A stretch of DNA of 64,000 nt from Bremerella sp. TYQ1 (GTDB taxonomy: Bacteria; Planctomycetota; Planctomycetia; Pirellulales; Pirellulaceae), in contig NZ_CP083740.1 in the NCBI RefSeq assembly GCF_020150455.1, positions 434,001 to 498,000 on the forward strand. Reading direction: 5' to 3'. A program made the position numbers and the translations under genes. Each line of letters begins with the position of its first letter. The stretch's first letter is position 1. Positions 19,100 through 26,952 of the stretch are shown piece after piece. The notes under the pieces were generated by a model. The model worked only from the letters and a program-made list of their open reading frames with translations, did no database searches and was not told where the DNA came from.

Positions 19100-20233
19100 A
19101 TGGGAATTTATTTGGACAACGCAGCGACAACGCAGCCATCAAGAGAAGTAGTGGATACTTGTTCAGAGGTGTCGTACTTTCAATACGCCAATGCTTCCAG
19201 TCGACACCGATCTGGTAGGGAAGCCCGTGCACTGGTAGATAAGGCGCGGCAGACGATTGCCACCGAACTTCAATGTAACGTTGGCGAAATCGTTTTCACC
19301 AGTGGGGGCACCGAGGCGAACGTGATGGTGACAGCTGGCTTGGCGGCCAGTCTCCACCCAGCCCGTAAACACGTGATTATTAGCAAGATAGAGCACAGCT
19401 CGATTCTGTCTTGTGTTAGTCGCCTGGAGGAAATGGAATGCGAAGTGACCTTGGTTGCTCCGAATCGCAATGGGCGGGTGGAAGTTGAGGCCATTGTCGA
19501 TGCTTTACGGCCTGATACAGGCTTCGTGTCGTTGATGCTCGTCAACAACGAGGTTGGCACCATCCAGCCCGTAGCAGAATTGGGGATGGAGTGCCGACGT
19601 CGAGGAGTCATTCTGCATAGTGATGCGGTCCAGGCGATCGGCAAGATCCCGGTCAAAGTCAACGAACTTAACGTGGACGTTTTGACCTTTTCAGGGCACA
19701 AGATCCATGGTCCCAAGGGGATCGGTGGCGTCTATATCCGTGAAGGGGTTGATCTGCCACCTTTGCTAGGAGGCGGTGATCAGGAATTCAACCGACGAGC
19801 AGGCACTGAAAATGTCCCCGGGATCGTGGGCATGGCCAAGGCATTCGAAATGTTCAACTTCGTTGAGATGGCGCAAGTGGAACTGCTGCGAAAAGAATTA
19901 GAGTATCGCCTTAAAGAACTTCCAGGCGTCATCGTTAACGCGGAAGAAATGCCGCGTGCTCCCCATATCTCGAACGTTTGCTTCACGGCTATCGATGGCG
20001 ATTACTTGATGGGGCGTTTGATTAACAACAATATTTGCGTTTCTTCGGGATCGGCTTGCAGTTCATCTCACGATAAGCCCTCGCATGTTTTGCAGGCAAT
20101 GAAAGTTGAGCGTGGTATGGCACGAACTGCTATTCGATTCTCCCTCAGCCAGTATACAACGCGTCACGAAATCCTCGACTGCATCGACGCCGTTCGAGCC
20201 AGTTTCCGGCAGCTTGGGCTCTGCTCGACATGA
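19100..20233 (+). CDS. Cysteine desulfurase (NifS/IscS family)
   Basis: This 377-residue class V aminotransferase-fold enzyme takes sulfur from cysteine. Visible sites are IYLDNAATTQPS at the N-terminus, FTSGGTEANV (66-75), IEHSS with His99, the PLP lysine Lys201 in SGHKIHGPKG and the persulfide Cys320 in SSGSACSS. All catalytic residues are present. No IscU, SufE, tRNA thiolase or Dnd/phosphorothioation genes are next to it, so it is not obviously the housekeeping iron-sulfur enzyme. It stands inside the receiver-enzyme cluster, 284 bases after the decarboxylase and 30 bases before a symporter, and may serve that pathway. Confidence 0.85.
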   Translation: MGIYLDNAATTQPSREVVDTCSEVSYFQYANASSRHRSGREARALVDKARQTIATELQCNVGEIVFTSGGTEANVMVTAGLAASLHPARKHVIISKIEHSSILSCVSRLEEMECEVTLVAPNRNGRVEVEAIVDALRPDTGFVSLMLVNNEVGTIQPVAELGMECRRRGVILHSDAVQAIGKIPVKVNELNVDVLTFSGHKIHGPKGIGGVYIREGVDLPPLLGGGDQEFNRRAGTENVPGIVGMAKAFEMFNFVEMAQVELLRKELEYRLKELPGVIVNAEEMPRAPHISNVCFTAIDGDYLMGRLINNNICVSSGSACSSSHDKPSHVLQAMKVERGMARTAIRFSLSQYTTRHEILDCIDAVRASFRQLGLCST

Positions 20234-20263
20234 TTTAGAATTCAATTTGGAACGCTTTGCAAC

Positions 20264-21679
20264 ATGACTATGCTCGACACGATAGTTACAGCGACCTATT
20301 TCCTAGCCCTGGTAGTACTAGTGATTTCTGGTCGGCGCGCAAAAAGCATGGTCGATTTTGCAGTTGGGTCTCGGGAGATTCCAGGGACCATCGTTTTTGC
20401 AACGCTTTCAGCGACAGTGATTGGTCCTGGATATTCCATGGGCTTGGCAAACAAAGTCGCCGGCGATGGGCTTATCTGGCTATTAATCTTCTTCGCATTT
20501 TCCGCCCAGACTGTTCTGATTGGGATGTTTGTTGCGCCGCGACTGCGGGAGTTTACCGAAGCAGTTTCCGTAGGAGACGTAATTGGGTACCGCTATGGTG
20601 CTTTGTGTAAAGTCGTGACGGGCATTCTTTCCGTACTGCTATGCACCGGCATCGTCGGGGCGATAGCCAAAGCAACCGGCGATATCCTGGCATCGGCCAC
20701 GGGGCTTCCGTTCTTGTGGTGTGTAATCGGCAGTACGGTTGTTGTAGTTGCTTACAGTACGTTCGGCGGAATCAAGAGTGACATTATCTCGGACGTATTT
20801 CAGTTCATTGTCTTGGCAGCGACCTTTCCTTTGGTCTTGTTCATGATGCACACGGAGTTCGGCCTACCTGAACTACTTGAGGGAGTTTCTACAGAGACCT
20901 CCAGTCTGAGCGGTCCCTCTGGACTGCAACTGTTTTCGCTTGTTCTGGCATTCTTTCTAGGTGAAACGCTTATACCTCCTTATGTAAACCGTGCTTATGC
21001 GGCGGCAAATCCTCGGCAAGCCAGGCTTGGCTTTTTGCTCACGGGAGGATTTAGCGTGGCCTGGTTCATCGTGTGTGCCAGCATAGGTTTACTGGGAAGA
21101 GGTGTCGTGGACGCTGACTCTGAAAATGTATTTATGGCAACACTGATGTATGTGTTACCGAGCGGCCTCTTGGGCCTCGCGTTTGCCGCCATGTTTAGCA
21201 TCATCATGAGCAGCCAGGATTCGCTGCTAAATGCGGCTGCGGTTTCGCTTCAGAACGATGTCCTGGGCCAACTGACAGGTAACTTGAAAAACCACATCGA
21301 TGGAATCAAGCTGGTAAAGGTCATAACTGTCCTAATTGGAGTCACAGCAATGTCTTTCGCGCTTGTCGTTCCTGGGATCGTCGAAGCGCTAATGGTTTGT
21401 TACACCCTTTGGGCGCCAACGATCGTTCTGCCCTTGATTATTGCGGTTTTGATGAAAGGCGCTCATCCGTACGCAGGGGCATCAGCAATCTTTGCTGGTG
21501 CTCTAGCAACTGTGGCTTGGGAGTGGATTCTGCACGTTCCTTATGGCATCCCTTCTCTCCTTGTTGGTGTCACAGTCAATCAAGCGGTATTTTGGTCGGT
21601 TCAGTGCGTTGTGACGACTTCTCCACGCAATAAGTGGTTTGCACCACTTTCTGAATCACAACCTAAGGAGTCTACCTGA
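20264..21679 (+). CDS. Sodium:solute symporter (SSS family)
   Basis: The 471-residue protein has about 12-13 hydrophobic segments and the SSS-type order: a first helix, RRAKSMVDFAVGSREIPG, then FATLSATVIGPGYSMGLANK, and a STFGGIKSDIISDVFQF segment (about 165-181) matching the STxGGxxAVxxTDxxQ signature of the family. It would carry a small organic solute with sodium across the inner membrane. The substrate cannot be read from sequence; an amino acid, amine or organic acid linked to the decarboxylase gene upstream is a fair guess. A 33-residue membrane peptide gene follows after one base. Confidence 0.85.
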   Translation: MTMLDTIVTATYFLALVVLVISGRRAKSMVDFAVGSREIPGTIVFATLSATVIGPGYSMGLANKVAGDGLIWLLIFFAFSAQTVLIGMFVAPRLREFTEAVSVGDVIGYRYGALCKVVTGILSVLLCTGIVGAIAKATGDILASATGLPFLWCVIGSTVVVVAYSTFGGIKSDIISDVFQFIVLAATFPLVLFMMHTEFGLPELLEGVSTETSSLSGPSGLQLFSLVLAFFLGETLIPPYVNRAYAAANPRQARLGFLLTGGFSVAWFIVCASIGLLGRGVVDADSENVFMATLMYVLPSGLLGLAFAAMFSIIMSSQDSLLNAAAVSLQNDVLGQLTGNLKNHIDGIKLVKVITVLIGVTAMSFALVVPGIVEALMVCYTLWAPTIVLPLIIAVLMKGAHPYAGASAIFAGALATVAWEWILHVPYGIPSLLVGVTVNQAVFWSVQCVVTTSPRNKWFAPLSESQPKEST

Positions 21680-21680
21680 C

Positions 21681-21782
21681 ATGATCATTCTCATTACGAT
21701 GTCAGCAATATTTTGCATAGCATCCGCAGTGATAGTGTCCTACCAGGCTGTCAAGGGATGGCAGAACCTGCGAAACCACTAA
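21681..21782 (+). CDS. 33-residue single-pass membrane peptide, possible symporter small subunit
   Basis: This frame begins one base after the symporter stop (TGA-C-ATG), preceded by AAGGAG at 21665-21670 as ribosome site. It encodes one hydrophobic helix (MIILITMSAIFCIASAVIV) and a short basic tail ending GWQNLRNH. Short single-helix proteins encoded directly after SSS-type transporters are known as accessory subunits in other bacteria. The tight spacing and good ribosome site make this a likely real gene despite its size. Confidence 0.6.
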   Translation: MIILITMSAIFCIASAVIVSYQAVKGWQNLRNH

Positions 21783-21810
21783 TGCACACTAGCTGTAAAC
21801 GAACATCACA

Positions 21811-22800
21811 ATGCAAGAAAAAGTATTCGAAGATGACAAGGGATTGGCATGTTTTTGTGAAGAGTGGGTTTCTGGAAAAAAGGTCGCGGTTGTTGCTGGC
21901 CATTTTTTACTTATGTATCACCCGCCGGATAACGGTGAAGGTCATAAGTTGATTCCAGCAATTTGGCAGGACATCCCACAGGATTCGGAAGCCTCGTCTG
22001 CGTCTCGCAACTTCGCAAAGAAGATGTTTGGAGACTTTAGCGTCGCTTCGTTTCGATTTGGACTAAAGCTGCGATGCCTCCTGCAGCGCCGCCGTCCTCC
22101 GATCGATTGTCGCATAGCGCTTTTAGTCAACGACCATAAGTTCAGCGAGCCAACGTTCCAGCCAGAACGTCAGAAAAGCATTCAAGCACGAACATATAAT
22201 CTTCGACAAGCATTCTTTCATCTGACGTTACAGATTCCTGATTCATACCGAAAAGAATTGGAAAAAGCTGAAATGGATGCCTCCGATGCAATACTACAGA
22301 ATGTCCCGATCAAGCGACGTCAGTCAGGTATATTGCCGGAGTCATGCCCATTTTTCTCGGAGACACAGCTTCGAAATAGGTTCAAGCGAAATACATTAAG
22401 GATGATCCGCAATAGTGATCGTCTTGAGTACAGTCGATCCGATTCCGATGATGACTCTGTGTTGAATGTGCATTACCGCCGCCAAAATGGCAGTAGATGT
22501 GCCTTGACGGAATCTGGTGCGTGTGGATGCTCAGGTGAAATGGTGGAATTCATAATGAACCTGTTGGACTCTGACTTTTCAGAGATCATTGCCATAATTC
22601 CAGCGGAGTGCATTGATGCCGTTAAGGATGCCGCTGCGGTGGCCGTTGAAATTGCATCCGAGATAAAGGGACATGCCTTGAGAGTGTGTATTGTGGCTGG
22701 CTTTGGCGGGATTGGATATCATCCAGAAGATGTTGAAAAGGAAGGGTTCGTAGCCTATGAGTTTGGATCTCGGCCTTCGGAGATGTCATATCACACGTGA
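21811..22800 (+). CDS. Hypothetical protein at the end of the receiver-enzyme cluster
   Basis: The 329-residue product has no family I recognise, no signal peptide and no membrane helix. The C-terminal 100 residues read like an alpha/beta domain (IIAIIPAECIDAVKDAAAVAVEIASEIKG, then LRVCIVAGFGGIGYHPED); the middle is very basic with many Arg and Ser. A small Cys group (CALTESGACGCSG) precedes the alpha/beta part. It follows the small membrane peptide by 28 bases and is the last gene of the run before a 430-base gap. Function unknown. Confidence 0.65.
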   Translation: MQEKVFEDDKGLACFCEEWVSGKKVAVVAGHFLLMYHPPDNGEGHKLIPAIWQDIPQDSEASSASRNFAKKMFGDFSVASFRFGLKLRCLLQRRRPPIDCRIALLVNDHKFSEPTFQPERQKSIQARTYNLRQAFFHLTLQIPDSYRKELEKAEMDASDAILQNVPIKRRQSGILPESCPFFSETQLRNRFKRNTLRMIRNSDRLEYSRSDSDDDSVLNVHYRRQNGSRCALTESGACGCSGEMVEFIMNLLDSDFSEIIAIIPAECIDAVKDAAAVAVEIASEIKGHALRVCIVAGFGGIGYHPEDVEKEGFVAYEFGSRPSEMSYHT

Positions 22801-23233
22801 TTAAGTAGTACATGCCATAACAGGCCTCCACGGCCGTATAGAAGACGCAACTTGACGTGACGCACTTTGGGGTGTCGTCACGTGTCAAAGGTTTCAAGCG
22901 AGATGGACCTACCCACCTATCCATAGCAACTTATCCCAGTCGGGCCGTCCCTTTCATGGCGAGCCAATTACTTGCTCATCAGGCTGTTCAAGACCCGTGG
23001 TGAGTCGAGGGGCAATCAAAACGATCTGGGACCGGGTGCTCCAACCAATGCTGAGTTCGAAATGCCGTCCTTATTTCCTCGAAAAGTATGTTGCACACAG
23101 GGATAGTACTGCCGGCAACCTACAAATAGACAAGTTGGCACATGGTATAAATATTGTTTTGGGTGTCGTATACTCAGGTATGTGACCCATTCAGAATGCA
23201 GTGTTCTTAAGTCTACTTCCACGGAACTGATGG
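22801..23233. other. Intergenic gap with imperfect hairpin at 22851-22890
   Basis: No gene is seen in these 433 bases. A hairpin is formed by TTGACGTGACGCAC and its imperfect complement GTGTCGTCACGTGTCAA around a TTTGGGG loop, with small bulges in the 3' arm. No T-run follows, so it is not a typical intrinsic terminator; it could be a processing site or a protein-binding palindrome. The right half should hold the promoter of the next cassette. Confidence 0.45.
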
Positions 23234-25522
23234 ATGTTGGAGCCAATCCGTCCGGACGAATATAAAGAGTACCTGACAAGGGTCTTGAAAAAACATGCGC
23301 CGCCTCCTGATGGCGGTTGCGCCCTCTTCTTGAGGCACTGGGAAGACGACGTTTACTTTCCCATTATGTGGACTTCGGCCTCCGGATATGGGGGCGATAT
23401 GGCCTATTACCACATGCCAATGATCTTTCGAAGAGATCAATTTACGAGCGAGAATAGCAAGAACGACGTCTTTATACGTCGCAACCCCAGCACGATGATC
23501 GAGTTGCTAACATATTGGCGAATCGATCGGTTGATCCTGTATCCCCAGGATGAAACCGATATCGAAAGTCGAGTGCAGGTAATCATTCCGATTAGCCCGA
23601 ACATCTTGCTGGTAAAGTTTGGCAAGGAGGAGGATTGCACGATTTCGGACAGTGCCGAGATTGACCAGTTGAAAATGGAAATACAGTTCGTCTCCCGCAG
23701 TTGGTATAACTCTGCGGAGCCGTTTTCAGGAGGTGCCGACAAGTGTGACACTCCCGATAAGGTCCTTAAGCAACTGACGGACACCTTTTCAGATTTGGAA
23801 CAAGATGCCCCGTTTTGGCCATTTCTAGCATTCCGATATTCTGTGAGTACGGATGCGAATCGCTCCAAGGTCGAAGCGCTCAATTTGCTGGGATGGCATT
23901 GCTCGTTTTCGCGTCGCATAAGGGACCTTGCACAGCAGTATCCTTGGGTACCGGAAATGCCTGGGAAGCGAAAAGAGGAAATCAGCCAAGGCACACCCGG
24001 TAGCGGAAGGTTTTGGCGTGAGGACCTCCGCGAGCATCCAAGTCATGGCCACTTCTCTCCGCTTGTCAAAGCAACTAGCGAGAGGACGATCGATTACTGT
24101 TATTACAGTGGGAAGTTTGAGTGGAATAATACGTCCTGGCATCTCTACTGGCGAATCAATTGCGAACGCTCCCTTTACGCTTCAGAATTCCAGCGATCGT
24201 TTGATCCTGAGTCGCTTGACTTGGAAGTCGCAGACGGAGACGTGCCTGCCCTTTTTTGTCACTGGCGAAATTGCGTCGACGCTCTCAAGAGGGATACGGA
24301 CAACTTCGTGGTGGCGATGGGGTGGCTGGTGCAGGTGGATGCGGGGGATGATTTTGTTCCCCTGGAAGAGGGAAACTCTGGTCCGGACGAGTCCTCCCAG
24401 GTAGTGTTTCTCGGCGCAGTCCCGGGAGCGAAGGTCCATCTTCTTGCGAAAGGAATCCTGGATAACTCGGAGGGCAAAGAGTTAGCGGTGTTTGATGAAT
24501 TGGTTTATCCGTTCACAGCCATATGCCTGGATCGTCTGGATCACTCTCCGATGAAGGATCAGATCCAGTCGCTTCTGCGACGTTATCTTGTTTCGTTTGA
24601 GGAAGCTTTAAAGCGGGTCTCAACTGAATTTAAGCTTCACCTTCAATCGTACTTAACGTTCAACGCCAAGCGAACCGAACAGGACAATCACGATTGGGAT
24701 GGACAAGCCAAGGAATCGCCACCGTCGTCGGTGATTGGGCTTTGCGAGTTCCTGAATCTGAAACCATCGGATTTTGCCGACGAGTTGGGATTTGACAAAT
24801 GGCCTGAAAGTCATTTTGTCAACGAAGCAATCAAGGGTGGACTGAATTGTGATCGAAAAAATGTAAGTATCGGAAATCTCTTCTTTTTATTATGGGGAGC
24901 CTATCGTCTGAGGTTATCGGATTATGTCCCAAGGGAATGCCCTTTTTTTGAGGGGCTTAAGGAAGCGATTCCACGATACGATAGCGAATCAAGCAAGCCT
25001 GGTGGCTATTGGAGACATGTCGTCCGAAACTCCCATCTGCTTCCCGGCGACAGCAGAAACTCAATTCCTGATTGGGAGATCAACGCACATACTGAATTGA
25101 TGACCAGACTTACCCTGCCGAGGTACGATTCGGGGGAACCGCAAAAACGGCAGCTGCGGAAAATTCACCTTTGCCAGAGTATGGGCCTGACTGCAATTTT
25201 TGAGTTGCCGGTGGAGCATTGTCGGAATTTAAATGAGAGGGTCATTAAGAAACATGAGGATGTGTATCGCTGGTACGCGGAGCACAAGACAACGAAAGGT
25301 AAGAAAGGACGGAAATCTGTCCAAGAAAAACCTCCTCGCGACGGAACGACCAGCTGCTTAATCGTCGCAGCACTGAACGCCACGGCAGCTACGAAGTTTA
25401 GGGGTGAGGAGTCAGGCAATGGTTATATCAACCCGGTGGGGTTTGATTGTAATTTTATATTTCCGGGTGAAAAAGTCGGCATTGGTGAAGTTCACCTAAA
25501 CTGGAACCTAACTCGAAAGTGA
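23234..25522 (+). CDS. Large hypothetical protein, first gene of the REC/AAA+ cassette
   Basis: This 762-residue soluble protein has no domain I recognise. It is rich in Trp and acidic residues, with many short beta-like stretches. A basic linker (TTKGKKGRKSVQEKPP, about 698-713) precedes a C-terminal block ending IFPGEKVGIGEVHLNWNL. There is no Walker motif, nuclease pattern, protease triad or membrane segment that I can defend. It begins with ATG at 23234 and is followed after 18 bases by a receiver-like gene, itself overlapping the next. In conflict-type cassettes the large first protein is often the effector or sensor; that is inference only. Confidence 0.75.
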   Translation: MLEPIRPDEYKEYLTRVLKKHAPPPDGGCALFLRHWEDDVYFPIMWTSASGYGGDMAYYHMPMIFRRDQFTSENSKNDVFIRRNPSTMIELLTYWRIDRLILYPQDETDIESRVQVIIPISPNILLVKFGKEEDCTISDSAEIDQLKMEIQFVSRSWYNSAEPFSGGADKCDTPDKVLKQLTDTFSDLEQDAPFWPFLAFRYSVSTDANRSKVEALNLLGWHCSFSRRIRDLAQQYPWVPEMPGKRKEEISQGTPGSGRFWREDLREHPSHGHFSPLVKATSERTIDYCYYSGKFEWNNTSWHLYWRINCERSLYASEFQRSFDPESLDLEVADGDVPALFCHWRNCVDALKRDTDNFVVAMGWLVQVDAGDDFVPLEEGNSGPDESSQVVFLGAVPGAKVHLLAKGILDNSEGKELAVFDELVYPFTAICLDRLDHSPMKDQIQSLLRRYLVSFEEALKRVSTEFKLHLQSYLTFNAKRTEQDNHDWDGQAKESPPSSVIGLCEFLNLKPSDFADELGFDKWPESHFVNEAIKGGLNCDRKNVSIGNLFFLLWGAYRLRLSDYVPRECPFFEGLKEAIPRYDSESSKPGGYWRHVVRNSHLLPGDSRNSIPDWEINAHTELMTRLTLPRYDSGEPQKRQLRKIHLCQSMGLTAIFELPVEHCRNLNERVIKKHEDVYRWYAEHKTTKGKKGRKSVQEKPPRDGTTSCLIVAALNATAATKFRGEESGNGYINPVGFDCNFIFPGEKVGIGEVHLNWNLTRK

Positions 25523-25540
25523 TGGAGTGCAGTTTCTGCC

Positions 25541-26425
25541 ATGATCGACGTGCTAGTCATCGACTCCACTCCCGGTCGCCGCGAGGCGATCATGAATATC
25601 TTCTTCATCAAATGCGGAGTTGCTTGTCGCGGATTCGACGGAATCCATTTTTTTGTCAAAACTGAAGATGATGGGCGAGGTTGGCGTAGTCGAAAACCAC
25701 TTCCCGACGACATGTCGTGTGACCTGTTGTTGCTACATGGCGGAGACTATGGCTTTCAAGAGCACATCCAATGTAAGACTTTGGTGTGTTATTCTGGTAA
25801 AGGAGAGCGTGGCGATTCTCGAGTGCCCGCAAGTGAACTTTATCTGTACCGCGACTTGGGAGCCAATGGTAACCGTTTTGCCGTGCAATGGCGCGACGCA
25901 CTTCTGGAGTATCATGAGCAAAAAGCCGCCGGCAATTCCTCGACATTGCCTTCAATTCTGTCCCCTCCAGCGTTGCCGTTGCAGTACCTGTGCATTCTGA
26001 GCTACTTATGCCAGGGCTATCTCGCTTCGGCCGCGAAGACGTTGGAGACACCGTTCGCTTGGTACGAAGCTGGTATTTCAGAGGTGCTTCTAAAGATGCA
26101 ATGGGTGGAGGAGCATGTCAGTACCACTGGCCAAAATACGTTGGCGTTAAGACCTGAAGCAGAGGATGCAATGCTTCCCTCGCTCGATGAAATTCCTCAT
26201 CCCGACTACTGGCTGGGCTTCTTCGAGATTCCCGCCAATCCTTCCCCGGAAGTGCGCATGACATTACTGAAACAGCGGCTATCTGCAGAATGGGGTGATG
26301 TCGAGCCGGATGCTTGGGCGAAGGTGGAGCAACTGTTAGACAAAGTGATCGACGGTCCTCCTTTGGTCTCGCAAGTGGTCGATGCCTATGACGCAATCGG
26401 TCTTCGACTGGAGAGTGACGAATGA
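25541..26425 (+). CDS. Degenerate receiver-like protein
   Basis: The N-terminus begins like a response regulator (MIDVLVIDSTPGRREAI) and has a following hydrophobic strand MSCDLLLLHGGDYGF and then KTLVCYSGKG, which match strands 1, 3 and 4 of a receiver. At the phospho-acceptor position the strand ends in LLLLHGGD with His where Asp is expected, and no conserved Lys follows. It is therefore probably a pseudo-receiver that no longer takes phosphate. The remaining 200 residues are helical and unknown. It overlaps the next gene by 4 bases (ATGA), showing translational coupling. Its receiver-like start links it to the REC-AAA+ protein two genes downstream. Confidence 0.55.
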   Translation: MIDVLVIDSTPGRREAIMNIFFIKCGVACRGFDGIHFFVKTEDDGRGWRSRKPLPDDMSCDLLLLHGGDYGFQEHIQCKTLVCYSGKGERGDSRVPASELYLYRDLGANGNRFAVQWRDALLEYHEQKAAGNSSTLPSILSPPALPLQYLCILSYLCQGYLASAAKTLETPFAWYEAGISEVLLKMQWVEEHVSTTGQNTLALRPEAEDAMLPSLDEIPHPDYWLGFFEIPANPSPEVRMTLLKQRLSAEWGDVEPDAWAKVEQLLDKVIDGPPLVSQVVDAYDAIGLRLESDE

Positions 26426-26952
26426 TAGAGGACTCTGGCGTCACCTGGATGGTTAATCGCGATCAGCTCAATCACGACTGGCTTAAGAATCAGTATATAG
26501 TTGCGTTAGGTCGATTTCTAAATGTGGTCGATGGAAATGAGAGCAGCCAGAAGTATTTGGATTATTTTTTGAATGCAATTCTCGGACAATGGGAAATACA
26601 GGGCCCCCAGTTTCAAAAGCTGATCAATTCGTTTGAGCAGAGCCTGACGCCGTGCAGGTACTTCCCCTGTTCCGGATCTTCGATCGAGAGCCAGGCAGGA
26701 ATTTGGCTGACGGAATTTGCGCATCAAATGTGGAAAATCCGCTGGAATGTTTCCAGCCTGGTTAGCCAGGCACTAGCAGCCTGGACAGCCGTTAACGTTG
26801 CTTACCAACAAGTGATAGATGCGCGGGCCGCAGGATGTACATTTGCAAGATCAGCGATATTGCGGCGTGAAGAGTTTCAAAACCTTTCCGACCGATGCAT
26901 CGCCCTGTCGGACGCTTTAGGACTCTTTCCTCATAGCCAATTGTCAGTATGA
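26422..26952 (+). CDS. Hypothetical helical protein coupled to receiver-like and AAA+ genes
   Basis: The 176-residue all-helical protein has no recognisable family, signal peptide or membrane helix. It overlaps the preceding gene by 4 bases and the following AAA+ gene by 4 bases, so all three are translated as a unit. The size and position fit an adaptor between the receiver-like protein and the AAA+ machine, but nothing in the sequence proves it. Confidence 0.65.
   Translation: MIEDSGVTWMVNRDQLNHDWLKNQYIVALGRFLNVVDGNESSQKYLDYFLNAILGQWEIQGPQFQKLINSFEQSLTPCRYFPCSGSSIESQAGIWLTEFAHQMWKIRWNVSSLVSQALAAWTAVNVAYQQVIDARAAGCTFARSAILRREEFQNLSDRCIALSDALGLFPHSQLSV

Noticed and set aside
19100..20233. 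DndA of a phosphorothioation system
   Set aside because: The desulfurase is complete, but no dndB-E or related genes are present, so only the general family is called.
22997..23185. 62-codon frame between the two cassettes
   Set aside because: No motif, no ribosome site and poor composition.
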